DNA from: Micromonospora humi
GTDB taxonomy: Bacteria > Actinomycetota > Actinomycetes > Mycobacteriales > Micromonosporaceae
DNA: 64,000 nt
NCBI RefSeq assembly: GCF_900090105.1
Contig: NZ_FMDM01000003.1
Location: 248,001 to 312,000, forward strand
Direction: 5' to 3'
Below the pieces are notes generated by a model. It was not told the origin of the DNA. It saw only the letters and a list, made by a program, of their open reading frames with translations, and made no database searches. Made by a program: the position numbers and the translations under genes. Shown here piece by piece: positions 34,845 through 43,079 of this stretch (the first letter of the stretch is position 1; every line of letters begins with the position of its first letter).

Positions 34845-35406
34845 CCGCCCCCGGGGCCACGGCCCGCGAGGGCCGGACGGGCGCCCGCGCCGGCCGTCGG
34901 CGACGGCGCGGGCGGTGCCTCGCGGGCGTGTGGCACGGACGGTGCGTCGCGGGCGGGTGCCTTGCGGGCGTGCGGCACGGGCGGTGCGGCGTGGGGTGGC
35001 GCGCGTGTGAGGCCGGAGGTGACGCCGAACGCCGCGACGGAGCGTGACGCACCGGCGGGCGGGAGGCGTCGCCCGTCGGTGCCTTTGCTCTGCAGCCACA
35101 TGCGCAGCAGTCACCCGACGTGATGGTGGCGGCGACACCCGACGCGCGGGGGCGCGCGGGCTTGCGCAGCTCATGGCCGTGCTGCGTCGGTGGCTGCAGA
35201 GCAAAGGCGCGGACGAGGTATGCCCACCGCGCGGCCTCACCCTCACGCTGGGTGAGTAACCCGTGGTTACCGTGCGTCAGGCTGGTCGCGAGGCAGTGCC
35301 GTGCCGAAACCCGGACGGCGTTTCGGGGTGGCTGGACAACGGCGGGCATTCTCGGCAGGATTTCGCACCGACCGGCATGCGTGCCGCACAAAAGGAGAAT
35401 TTCCCG
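34845..35406. other. Gene-free stretch with inverted and direct repeats
   Basis: No credible gene. It holds imperfect direct repeats of about 27 bp (around 34,913-34,990, GTGCCTYGCGGGCGTGYGGC-like) and a perfect 19-bp inverted repeat (see separate entry). The last 80 bp should contain the promoter of the monooxygenase gene. Confidence 0.55.
35081..35208. repeat. Inverted repeat pair, 19 bp
   Basis: GCCTTTGCTCTGCAGCCAC at 35081-35099 is exactly inverted at 35190-35208, with 90 bp between. Imperfect matching continues inward for about 10 bp (GCGCAGCA versus GCAGCAC). The layout is like a small MITE or a remnant of a mobile element. Confidence 0.75.
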
Positions 35407-36813
35407 GTGCCCTCCTCCACCGATACCGGCCGCCCCGACCCGGCCGCCGCGGCCGCCCCCGGCCGGGACGACCGGCCGGTCTCCGACCGGGGCGACACGG
35501 TCTGCGTCATCGGCGCCGGCGCCAGCGGGCTGACCGCCGTGAAGAACCTCCGCGAGGCCGGCTTCGGCGTCGACTGCTACGAGCGGGAGACAGGCGTCGG
35601 CGGGGCGTGGAACTGGCGGCACGACCGCAGCCCGGTGTACGCCAGCACCCACCTCATCTCGTCCCGGCCGTTCACCCAGTTCCCGGACTTCCCGATGCCC
35701 GACGACTGGCCGGACTACCCGCACCACAGCCAGCTGCTCTCCTACTTCGAGCGCTACGCCGACCACTTCGACCTGCGCCAGCACGTCTGGTTCGGCACCG
35801 AGGTGGTCCGGGTCGAGCCGGTCGAGGGCGACCGGTGGGACGTGACCACCCGCAGCACCGGCGGCTACGGACCGGAACGCACCTCCCGGTACGCCGCCGT
35901 GGTGCTCGCCAACGGCCACAACTGGTCGCCGAAGCTGCCCCGGTACGAGGGCCTGGCGGAGTTCCGTGGCGAGGTCATGCACGCCTCGTCCTACAAGGAC
36001 CCGGCCCAGTTGCGCGGCAAGCGGGTGCTGGTGGTCGGCGCCGGAAACACCGGCTGCGACATCGCGGTCGAGGCGGCCCAGCAGGCGTCGCACTGCTGGC
36101 ACTCCACCCGGCGCGGCTACTGGTACGCCCCGAAGTACGTCCTCGGCCGCCCGGCGGACCAGGTCAACGACACGCTGCTGGCGCTGCGGGTGCCGCTGCG
36201 GGTGCGGCAGTGGCTCTACCACTGGACGCTGCGGCTGACCGTCGGCGACCTGACCCGGTTCGGCCTCCCCAAGCCCGACCACCGGGTCTACGAGACGCAC
36301 CCGATCGCCAACAGCCAGCTCGTCTACTACGTCGGGCACGGCGAGATCACCCCGATGCCGGACGTGGCCCGGTTCCACGACCGCAGCGTCGAGCTGACCG
36401 ACGGCCGGCGGATCGACCCGGAGCTTGTCGTCTTCGCCACCGGCTACCTGCCGCGCTTCGAGTTCATGCAGGGCCGGGTGCTCGGCGACGAGGACGGCTC
36501 CGGGAAACCCCGGCTCTGGCTGAACGCGTTCAGCGCCGGCCTTCCCACGCTGGCCGTGGTCGGCCTGGTCCAGCCGGACTCCGGCATCTTCACCATCTCG
36601 CACTGGCAGAGCGTGCTCTTCGCCCGGCTGCTCACGCTGCGCGCCACCCGACCGGAGCGGGTCGCCGCGTTCGACCGTCGGGTCCGCGCCGGCCTCGGCG
36701 AGCGCTACTCGGCGAAGGTCAAGGACAGCACCCGGCACTGGTTCGAGGTCGGGCACGCCGACTACCTGCGCGCGCTGCAGAAGGCGCTGCACGAGCTGGA
36801 GGGCGACAAATGA
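35407..36813 (+). CDS. Flavin-dependent monooxygenase (FMO-like)
   Basis: 468 residues from GTG 35407, picked because AAAGGAGA lies 9 bp upstream. The FAD site is VIGAGASGLTAVKNL, the NADPH site VVGAGNTGCDIA, and the late motif VVFATGYLP. A disordered Pro/Ala-rich N-terminal tail of about 30 residues precedes the FAD site. The family oxygenates nucleophilic N or S atoms or carries out Baeyer-Villiger-like reactions. The stop overlaps the ATG of the next gene, so it acts with the alpha/beta-fold protein. Confidence 0.9.
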   Translation: MPSSTDTGRPDPAAAAAPGRDDRPVSDRGDTVCVIGAGASGLTAVKNLREAGFGVDCYERETGVGGAWNWRHDRSPVYASTHLISSRPFTQFPDFPMPDDWPDYPHHSQLLSYFERYADHFDLRQHVWFGTEVVRVEPVEGDRWDVTTRSTGGYGPERTSRYAAVVLANGHNWSPKLPRYEGLAEFRGEVMHASSYKDPAQLRGKRVLVVGAGNTGCDIAVEAAQQASHCWHSTRRGYWYAPKYVLGRPADQVNDTLLALRVPLRVRQWLYHWTLRLTVGDLTRFGLPKPDHRVYETHPIANSQLVYYVGHGEITPMPDVARFHDRSVELTDGRRIDPELVVFATGYLPRFEFMQGRVLGDEDGSGKPRLWLNAFSAGLPTLAVVGLVQPDSGIFTISHWQSVLFARLLTLRATRPERVAAFDRRVRAGLGERYSAKVKDSTRHWFEVGHADYLRALQKALHELEGDK

Positions 36814-37634
36814 CCAGCGAGCGGGTGCGGGTGGTCCGGGGCTGGGAGTGGGCCCGGCCGGAGCGGCCGGTGCGCCGCGAGGTGCTGGCCGCCGTGCCGG
36901 AGCAGGACGAGGCCAAGCCGCCGCTGCTCTTCGTGCCCGGCTTCGGGCACGGCGCGTGGGCGTTCGCCGAGCACTGGCTCGGCCACGCCGCCGGTCGCGG
37001 TTTCCCGGCGTACGCGGTGAGCCTGCGCGGGCACGGCGGCAGCGAGCCGGCGCCGGAGGCCACGCTGCGCGCGTACACCCATGACGTGGTGCAGGTGGCG
37101 GCGAGCCTGCCGCGGCAGGCGGTGCTGGTGGGGCACGGCGCCGGCGCCCGGGTGGTGACCCACGCGCTGGCCCGCTACCCGGCGCGGGCCGCGGTGCTGG
37201 TGGCGCCGGTGCTCGGCGGCTGGGCGACGTTCGGCACGGCGTTGCGTCGCAACCCGGCCGGCACCCTGCCGGCGGTCTTCGGCGCCGGCCTGCGGCTCAA
37301 CCGGCGGCAGCTGTTCAGCCGGGAGCTGCCCGACGCGGACGCCCGCCGGCACGTCGCCCGGCTGGGTCGGGCCGGCCGCCGCGCGCAGTGGCAGCTGCTC
37401 ACCGGCCGGCAGCCGGAGCCGGCGGTGGGCCGGCCGGCGATGCTGGTGCTGGGCAGCCCCGACGACCGCATCCTGCCGGCGACCGCGCTGACCAGGGCGG
37501 CCCGCCGGTACGCCTCGGCGCCGCTGCTCTTCCCCGGCATGGGCCACGACCTGATGCTCGACGCCCGCTGGCGGGAGCCGATCGACGCGATCCTGGACTG
37601 GTTGGACAAGGACCCGGCGCCCACCTCCGGGTGA
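36810..37634 (+). CDS. Alpha/beta-hydrolase-fold protein lacking the nucleophilic Ser
   Basis: 274 residues, ATG overlapping the monooxygenase stop. The fold is clear: FVPGFGHGAWAF oxyanion region, SLRGHGGSE, the elbow VGHGAGARV, the acid LGSPDDRIL and the histidine GMGHDLML. In the nucleophile elbow the usual G-H-S-x-G reads G-H-G-A-G, so the catalytic Ser is Gly (codon GGC near 37,138). Asp and His are kept. It may be a non-hydrolytic member or use another chemistry. A sequencing error would need a two-base change from GGC to a Ser codon other than AGC, or one change to AGC. Confidence 0.88.
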   Translation: MTSERVRVVRGWEWARPERPVRREVLAAVPEQDEAKPPLLFVPGFGHGAWAFAEHWLGHAAGRGFPAYAVSLRGHGGSEPAPEATLRAYTHDVVQVAASLPRQAVLVGHGAGARVVTHALARYPARAAVLVAPVLGGWATFGTALRRNPAGTLPAVFGAGLRLNRRQLFSRELPDADARRHVARLGRAGRRAQWQLLTGRQPEPAVGRPAMLVLGSPDDRILPATALTRAARRYASAPLLFPGMGHDLMLDARWREPIDAILDWLDKDPAPTSG

Positions 37635-37649
37635 GCGCCGGGTGCCGGC

Positions 37650-39068
37650 TCAACGCGCGGCGGGCCGGCGGCCGACCAGCGACCCGCTCTCCTCGAGCGC
37701 GCTCAGGTAGGACGCCGCCCAGGCGTGGATGTCGTTGTGCGCCAGGTGCTCCCGCATCGCGCGCATCCGGGCCGCCACGTCCTCCGGGCCGGCCCGCAGC
37801 GCGGCGAGCAGCCCCTGCTTCAGGCCGTCCAGGTCGTGCGGGTTGACCAGGTACGCCTGCTCCAGCTCGGCGGCTGCCCCGGCGAACTCGCTGAGCAGCA
37901 ACGCGCCCGTGCCGTCGACGCGGGCGGCCACGTATTCCTTGGCGACCAGGTTCATCCCGTCGCGCAGCGGGGTCACCGCCATCACGTCGGCGACCCGGTA
38001 CAGCGCGACCAGCTCGGCCCGGTCGAAGGGCTGACTGAGGTAGTGGATCGCGGGCTCGCCGACCCGGCCGAACTCGCCGTTGATCCGGCCCACCTGGTGC
38101 TCCACCCGGTCGCGCAGGATCTGGTACTGCCCGACCCGGTCCCGGCTGGGCACCGCCACCTGCACCAGCACGGTGTCCCGGACCTTGACGTCGCCGCTGG
38201 CCAGCAGCTCGCGGTAGGCCTTGAGTCGCTGCTCGATGCCCTTGGTGTAGTCCATCCGGTCGACGCTGAGGATCACCTTCTCCGGCTGGCCGAGGTCCTG
38301 CCGGAGCCGGCGGGCCCGGTCGGCGACCTCGGGCCGGGCGGCGAGCGCGGACATCTCGGCGGTGTCGATGGCGACCGGGAAGGCGCCGATGCGCACCACC
38401 CGGTCGTCCACCCCGATCCGCCGGTCGGTCGCGGACAGGCCGAGCACCTTCGCGGCGAGCTGGGCGAAGTTGTGCGCGGCCTGGGCCCGCTGGAAGCCGA
38501 TCAGGTCGGCGCCGAGCATCCCGCGCAGCAGCTCGGAGCGGCGGGGGAGCTGCATGAACAGCTCCGGCGGCGGGAACGGCACGTGCAGGAAGAACCCGAT
38601 CCGCAGGTCGGGGCGGAGCGCGCGGAGCAGGCCGGGCACCAGCTGGAGGTGGTAGTCCTGCACCCAGACCAGGCCGCCCGGCTCGGCCGCCTCGGCGGCG
38701 GCCTCGGCGAACCGTTGGTTGACCCGCTGGTACGCCTCCCACCAGCGGCGGTGGTATTCCGGCTGCTCGACGGCGTCGTGGTAGAGCGGCCAGAGGGTGG
38801 CGTTGGCGAAGCCCTCGTAGTGGTCGCGGAAATCCTCGGCGCTCAGCGGGACGGTGCGCATCCGGACGCCGTCCACGTCGGGCAGCTCGGGTGCCGGGCC
38901 GGTGCCACCGGCCCAGCCCACCCAGGTGGCGGGCGTGTGCCGGAGCAGCGGGTGCAGGGCGCTCACCAGGCCGCCGGGGCTGCGGCGCCACTCGAAGGCG
39001 CCGTCCGGCGCCACACTGTCGTCGATGGGGAGGCGGTTGGCCACCACCACGAGGGGGCTCTGTCGCAT
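37650..39068 (-). CDS. otsA: Trehalose-6-phosphate synthase
   Basis: 472 residues from ATG 39068. GT20 signature regions: VVVANRLPID, GGLVSAL, VWVQDYHLQLVP, FFLHVPFP, VDRMDYTKGI and the nucleotide-site RDGMNLVAKEYVAAR. It joins glucose from UDP- or ADP-glucose to glucose 6-phosphate for trehalose synthesis in stress protection. No otsB is adjacent. It is convergent with the alpha/beta-fold gene, 15 bp apart. Confidence 0.95.
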   Translation of the reverse strand: MRQSPLVVVANRLPIDDSVAPDGAFEWRRSPGGLVSALHPLLRHTPATWVGWAGGTGPAPELPDVDGVRMRTVPLSAEDFRDHYEGFANATLWPLYHDAVEQPEYHRRWWEAYQRVNQRFAEAAAEAAEPGGLVWVQDYHLQLVPGLLRALRPDLRIGFFLHVPFPPPELFMQLPRRSELLRGMLGADLIGFQRAQAAHNFAQLAAKVLGLSATDRRIGVDDRVVRIGAFPVAIDTAEMSALAARPEVADRARRLRQDLGQPEKVILSVDRMDYTKGIEQRLKAYRELLASGDVKVRDTVLVQVAVPSRDRVGQYQILRDRVEHQVGRINGEFGRVGEPAIHYLSQPFDRAELVALYRVADVMAVTPLRDGMNLVAKEYVAARVDGTGALLLSEFAGAAAELEQAYLVNPHDLDGLKQGLLAALRAGPEDVAARMRAMREHLAHNDIHAWAASYLSALEESGSLVGRRPAAR

Positions 39069-39242
39069 CTCAGGCAATCCGCTCAGCAGGGGTACCGGCG
39101 ACCGGATCAAGCGCAAACCGGACAGCCGGTGCGGGACGTGACGTGCAGCGGTATTCCTACTGACCGTAAGTTACACCCCTGTTACACGTACGACCCAGGG
39201 CGTGCGGCGTCCCGCGATCCGGGCACGGCGCCCGGACGGCAC

Positions 39243-40082
39243 TCAGACGACGGCGCCGTCGTCCGGGTCGTGGTCGTCCCGGTCGCCCGGGCGCAGCCGC
39301 CAGACGAGCATCACGAACCCGGCCAGGATGCCGGTGAACCCGAGCAGCGTCACCACCTTCGGGTCGACCAGCGACATCACGGTGGGGGACAGGAACAGCA
39401 GGAAGCCGAGCACGATGCTGAGCACGCCCAGCACCGCGTATTTCGAGAAGCGGGGCAGCGGGGGCGGCGGGGGCGGGGTGTAGTGCTCCTCCTCCGACGC
39501 GTCGTCCGGCAGGCCGGCGCCGAACGTGTCCAGGCCGTCCAGCAGGGAGGGCTCGTCGTGCCGGTCGCGGCTGACCGAGATGCCGGAGACGTCCGCCGCG
39601 TAGGGCAGCCGGCGGATGTCGGTGGCGGTCGGACCGGACGGCTCCTCGGTGCGGCCGGTGGGGCCGCCGCCCGGCGTGGCCGGGTCGTCGACGTCCTCGG
39701 CGGCCGGCCAGGGGTGACTGCCGGCGCTCGGCGCGCTGTGGAACCCGGCCACGATCTTGGCCCACTCGGCCTCGATGTCCGGCTCGTCGGCGCGCGGCTG
39801 TTCGGTGCCGCCCTCGTCGGCGAGCTGGGTGAGGTAGTCGCGGGCGGTGGTCAGGTGGAACCGGTCGACGTAGAGCCGGTCGACCGGGCGGGCCGGGACC
39901 GTGGTGGTGCGGGTCACCGGGTTCAGGTCGGCGGAGGGCTGGAGGTAGGCGGCGATGCCGCCGGCGGCCAGCACGTCGAGCAGATGTTCGCCGACGCGCG
40001 GATCGACGTCGCCCGCGACCGCGTACTCGGCCGCGTCGAGCCCGTTGTCCCGCCGCCCTCGGCGAGGCCCGCCCCCTGACAC
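39243..40082 (-). CDS. Membrane protein with disordered cytoplasmic region
   Basis: 279 residues from GTG 40082. The soluble N-terminal region includes AEYAVAGDVDPRVGEHLLDVL and an acidic Pro/Gly-rich linker, then PPPPPPLPRFSKY and two C-terminal membrane helices (AVLGVLSIVLGFLLFLSP and VVTLLGFTGILAGFVMLVW). The function is unknown. Its promoter region is where the mobile element has inserted. In the empty site it would be divergent from plsC across about 151 bp. Confidence 0.8.
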   Translation of the reverse strand: MSGGGPRRGRRDNGLDAAEYAVAGDVDPRVGEHLLDVLAAGGIAAYLQPSADLNPVTRTTTVPARPVDRLYVDRFHLTTARDYLTQLADEGGTEQPRADEPDIEAEWAKIVAGFHSAPSAGSHPWPAAEDVDDPATPGGGPTGRTEEPSGPTATDIRRLPYAADVSGISVSRDRHDEPSLLDGLDTFGAGLPDDASEEEHYTPPPPPPLPRFSKYAVLGVLSIVLGFLLFLSPTVMSLVDPKVVTLLGFTGILAGFVMLVWRLRPGDRDDHDPDDGAVV

Positions 40083-40118
40083 CGGACACCCCCTTCACCG
40101 CGGCCTGACGTCGTGCCC

Positions 40119-40173
40119 TGAATCCTGACACGTCGGGGCCCGGTTCCGGGAGTGCGTTGTGGCGCGGCGTACG
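40119..40173. other. attL, 55-bp direct repeat
   Basis: Identical over 55 bp to 51752-51806; flanking bases differ on both sides. It contains a short palindrome CCCGGTTCCGGG (40139-40150) that could be the integrase core. It does not resemble the 3' end of a tRNA. Confidence 0.92.
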
Positions 40174-40178
40174 AAGTC

Positions 40179-40223
40179 AGAGGCCCTGTCGCAGGTCGCG
40201 ACAGGGCCTCTATGTCGGTTTTT
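40179..40223 (+). terminator. Intrinsic terminator just inside attL
   Basis: A perfect 14-bp stem (40179-40192 with 40198-40211, arm AGAGGCCCTGTCGC) is followed by T5 at 40219-40223, the best textbook terminator in the window. The T run favours rightward transcripts, so it may insulate the element from host transcription, while the hairpin also lies past the integrase stop. Confidence 0.8.
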
Positions 40224-40240
40224 GCTAATCCTTTGCTAAC
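40222..40240. promoter_or_regulatory. Candidate integrase arm-type sites, left end
   Basis: TTGCTAATCC at 40222-40231 is followed at once by TTTGCTAAC (40232-40240). The same TTGCTAATCC occurs near the right end at 51614-51623. Repeated short motifs inside both element ends are typical of arm sites bound by tyrosine integrases or excisionases. Confidence 0.45.
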
Positions 40241-40247
40241 AGGAACA

Positions 40248-41498
40248 TCAGCCGGTGGCGCTGCTCAGGCGCTTGGCGATCGCCTCGACCACGATCCGAT
40301 GCTGCCCGGCGGACAGGTGGCCGTACTGCTTCGCCGTGAAGTTCGGGTTGGTGTGACCCATGACCTTCGACAGGGCGGCCATCTGCACCCCGACGTCCAA
40401 CCCAGTTGAGGCGAACGTGTGCCGCAGGTCGTGGAACCGCAGCCGAGGCAACCCCGCCTGGTCGGCCAACCTCCGGAACACCCGCCCGACCGTGTCCGGG
40501 AACAGCGGCTTCCCGTCCTCGTGGGTGAACACCCAACCGCCGTCCGCCCACGCCGGCCCCCACGCCAGCCGGTCCCGGTTCTGCTGCGCCCGCCACTGCC
40601 GCAGCACCGCGACCGTCTCCGGCGCGAGCGGCACCAGGCGGTCACCGGCTGCGGTCTTCGGCTGCTCGATGACCGCGACCTGCCCGGCGACCACCGTCCG
40701 CTGCCGCCACACCCGCAGCGTCCCGCCGTCTAGGTCGACGTCCGCCCAGCCGAGCGCCAGTAGCTCACCGCGCCGCAGCCCGGTGTAGATCGCCAGGTGG
40801 ATCAGCGGGTGGAGCCGGTCGCCGCGTTGGCCGAGCCAGTCCAGGAACTGCTGGCCCTGCTCGGGGGTCCAACATGCGGTTTTCTTCTCCGCCCCGCTGG
40901 GCAGTTCCACCAACCGGGCGACGTTGCGAGGTACGAGGTTGTTCTTCTCGGCGCTGCCGAGGCAGCTCGCCACGATCGCGTGCATCCGGTGGACGCTGGA
41001 CGGGGAGAGCGGCCGGGGTGCCGTCCCACCGGTCCGGGCGGCCCGCTCGATCTGCGCCTGACGGTCCCGGACGATCGCCGCGTACGCCTTCTCCAGGTGG
41101 GCTGGGGTGAGGTCTTTCAACTTGTACCGGCCGAGCTGCGGCACCAGGTGCAGCCGAAGGGCGTCCCGGTGGGCTCGGGCGGTCGACGGGCGGAGCTTCC
41201 CGAGCGCGGTCTTGCCGGCCAGCCACTGCTCGGACCAGTCGGCGAAGGTCAATCCGGGTTTGCTGCTGACCTTCCCGCTGCGGGCGGCGGTCGCGGCGTC
41301 TTCGCGTGCCTTCTTCGCTTCCTGGCCGCTGGCGAATCCCCCCTTGGTGACCTGGGGCCGTCGGCCGTCCGGTCCGGCCGGCAGCACCAGGTGGAACGAC
41401 CAGGTGTGGACGGTGCACTTACCGGCGGGGCAGGCGGAGTTGCAGCGCTGGAACACGCCGGGGACCTGCTGGCCTCGGTAGATGTACGGCCGGTTCAC
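40248..41498 (-). CDS. int: Tyrosine site-specific integrase
   Basis: 416 residues from GTG 41498, overlapping the upstream stop (GTGA). An N-terminal Cys/His cluster (CNSACPAGKCTVH) may bind zinc. A SAM-like core-binding domain runs from about residues 80-210. The catalytic set is visible: Arg in YTGLRRGELLAL, Lys in PKTAAGDR, HDLRHTFAS, GHTN, and the nucleophile Tyr in KQYGHLS. It catalyses recombination between attP and the host site; its end is 74 bp from attL. Confidence 0.95.
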   Translation of the reverse strand: MNRPYIYRGQQVPGVFQRCNSACPAGKCTVHTWSFHLVLPAGPDGRRPQVTKGGFASGQEAKKAREDAATAARSGKVSSKPGLTFADWSEQWLAGKTALGKLRPSTARAHRDALRLHLVPQLGRYKLKDLTPAHLEKAYAAIVRDRQAQIERAARTGGTAPRPLSPSSVHRMHAIVASCLGSAEKNNLVPRNVARLVELPSGAEKKTACWTPEQGQQFLDWLGQRGDRLHPLIHLAIYTGLRRGELLALGWADVDLDGGTLRVWRQRTVVAGQVAVIEQPKTAAGDRLVPLAPETVAVLRQWRAQQNRDRLAWGPAWADGGWVFTHEDGKPLFPDTVGRVFRRLADQAGLPRLRFHDLRHTFASTGLDVGVQMAALSKVMGHTNPNFTAKQYGHLSAGQHRIVVEAIAKRLSSATG

Positions 41499-41788
41499 CG
41501 CTGGTTCCTCCTCTTGTCGCGGGTGTTGATCGCGGTGCCGTGGACGCCGGGAGGCAGCGGCTGCCCGGTCGGGGTGTCTTCTTCGCGTTCGTATTCCTGC
41601 GGGTCGGGTCGGGGGCCGTAGACGAAGACGCGGACGGCGGTCCGCAGGTCGTCGAGGTCTGCGCTGGTCAGTTCGGGGTATCCGTGCCGCAGTAGGGCGG
41701 TCCGCAGGTCGACCAGCAGCCCGAAGGACAGCCGGTGGTCGGGGTCGTGGTGGGGGACGGGGTAGTTGGTTGTGGTTTCCTTAGCCAC
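41495..41788 (-). CDS. Small protein upstream of integrase
   Basis: 97 residues from GTG 41788 with GAGGAGG upstream. A hydrophilic start is followed by an amphipathic segment FGLLVDLRTALLRHGYPELT and SADLDDLRTAVRVFVYG, then a charged tail. No family recognised. Its stop overlaps the integrase start, so it is co-translated and may modulate recombination, for example as a recombination directionality factor; this rests on position alone. Confidence 0.65.
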   Translation of the reverse strand: MAKETTTNYPVPHHDPDHRLSFGLLVDLRTALLRHGYPELTSADLDDLRTAVRVFVYGPRPDPQEYEREEDTPTGQPLPPGVHGTAINTRDKRRNQR

Positions 41789-41855
41789 GGGTCGCCTCCT
41801 CGTTAGGCGGTCAAGGCCCCGGGCGGGTGTGTGCAGCACCGGCTCGGGGCCGCTC

Positions 41856-42260
41856 TCATCGCTCGTCGCGCAGCGCCTGATTGATTCGCTTCCAGACGGT
41901 GGTTCGGTCGATTCCGACGTCCTTTGCAATGCTGGCGATAGTCATTCCGTCGCGTCGCAGCGCGAGGCACTTATCCGCCTGCTCTTTTCTCTGCTCGGTG
42001 CTGTACCGCCAACTCGGCTGATCAAGGCTGGGTTGCCAATCTGGATCTGCTGCTTGGGCAATCCGCTTTTTGACGGTGCGCTCAGCAAGACCAGCATCCC
42101 GGGCGATCTTCCCGACCGCTTCGCCGGCACTGAATCGAGACAGGCAATAACGCCCTTGCTCAATCTGCGCTTCCGGTGGGTACGGCTCGTGCAGACTGCG
42201 CCGCACCACAAGCGCGTCTGCGACCCGCTCGGCGAGGCCGTCGGATGGTTCCTGGCTCAT
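41856..42260 (-). CDS. Tandem helix-turn-helix regulator
   Basis: 134 residues from ATG 42260, overlapping the stop of the upstream ribbon-helix-helix gene (ATGA). It contains two resolvase-type helix-turn-helix units in tandem: GEAVGKIARDAGLAERTVKK and MTIASIAKDVGIDRTTVWKR. No catalytic domain. It is likely a DNA-binding regulator or partition/excision factor of the element. Confidence 0.78.
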   Translation of the reverse strand: MSQEPSDGLAERVADALVVRRSLHEPYPPEAQIEQGRYCLSRFSAGEAVGKIARDAGLAERTVKKRIAQAADPDWQPSLDQPSWRYSTEQRKEQADKCLALRRDGMTIASIAKDVGIDRTTVWKRINQALRDER

Positions 42261-42424
42261 CTTGCGGGCTCCTGGTCGCGGCGGTTGAGGTACTCGGTGA
42301 TGGCCTCGCGGATCAGGAAGTTGACCGGCCGGCGGTCCTGCCGGGCGGCCTGCTCCAGGTTGGCCTTCATAGGGGTGGGCATCAGAAGCCACACTTTGGC
42401 GTCGTTCTTAGGGGTGGGGTCCAA
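42257..42424 (-). CDS. Tiny ribbon-helix-helix (CopG/Arc-like) protein
   Basis: 55 residues from a TTG start with GAGGAG 8 bp upstream; ATG 42370 would give a 37-residue form. The pattern AKVWLLMPTPMKANLEQAAR (strand then helix) and RRPVNFLIREAITEYLNRR (second helix) matches the RHH fold. RHH dimers bind operator DNA. It heads the leftward int operon and overlaps the next gene, so autoregulation of the operon is likely. Confidence 0.7.
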   Translation of the reverse strand: MDPTPKNDAKVWLLMPTPMKANLEQAARQDRRPVNFLIREAITEYLNRRDQEPAR

Positions 42425-42863
42425 TTCGGGTGCTCCTCGAATAGGGTTCGATTTGCGGAACCCCTCGTTCCCCAGGGTGGGTAGGGAACGAGGGGTCCCA
42501 CAGAAAATCCCACCACCGGATCACATCCGGACACAATCCTGTGCTGATCCGGATGCATTGGATTCGCTGGGCAGCGAGGGGAAGCCTTGCTGTTTCACGT
42601 GGAACTCTCAACACGCGGTGTGTGGGGCAAGCGTCACATTGCCCGAGAGTTAATCGATGCGGTTAGCTTGGAGCCGCAAAAGAGCGACAGTGGCCCAGAG
42701 GACCCTTCGGGGAGAAGCACAGGCCCAACGGCTACGGCCCGAGGGAGCGCCGGAGACGGCGTTGCCAGCGAGACGCCCCGCGTAGAGGGACGGCACTGCC
42801 GAGACCAACCGCCCACCCCGGGCGGAGGCTCGGCCGTGCGCTCCCGACACCGGGAGAACTCTC
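42425..42863. promoter_or_regulatory. Divergent control region of the element
   Basis: 439 bp between the leftward int operon and the rightward regulator/primase operon, with no gene I can support. It holds a 13-bp perfect inverted repeat (ACCCCTCGTTCCC at 42460-42472, inverted at 42484-42496) likely to be an operator, and a parS-like site at 42591-42606. The promoters of both operons should be here. Confidence 0.65.
42591..42606. promoter_or_regulatory. parS-like site
   Basis: The 14-bp core GTTTCACGTGGAAC differs at one base from GTTTCACGTGAAAC, the consensus ParB-binding parS site of Streptomyces and other bacteria. It lies in the element's main control region. Chance occurrence of so close a match in 64 kb is low. 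Confidence 0.6.
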
Positions 42864-43079
42864 ATGACCAGAAGGCGATTCTCGCCGCACGCCCTCCGCG
42901 CCCGCCGCACCCAACTCGGCGTCAGCCAGAAGAAGCTCGCTGAGGTGCTCAACGTCGCCCCCGCCACCGTGTGCGACTGGGAAAACGGGCGGAAGACGCC
43001 GGCCAACCACCGGCTGCCTGACCTGGCGACCGTCCTCTACTGCCCGATGGACGACCTGTTCGAGGCGGTGGCCGCGTGA
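42864..43079 (+). CDS. XRE-family transcriptional regulator
   Basis: 71 residues, almost only the helix-turn-helix: LRARRTQLGVSQKKLAEVLN, then APATVCDWENGRKTP. Such small Cro/C1-type repressors control lysogeny or induction in phages and satellites. First gene of the rightward operon; its stop overlaps the next GTG. Confidence 0.85.
   Translation: MTRRRFSPHALRARRTQLGVSQKKLAEVLNVAPATVCDWENGRKTPANHRLPDLATVLYCPMDDLFEAVAA

Noticed and set aside
40119..40173. att site as the 3' end of a tRNA gene
   Set aside because: No T-arm-like GGTTCRANTCC, acceptor pairing or cloverleaf could be made from either strand of the repeat and its flanks.
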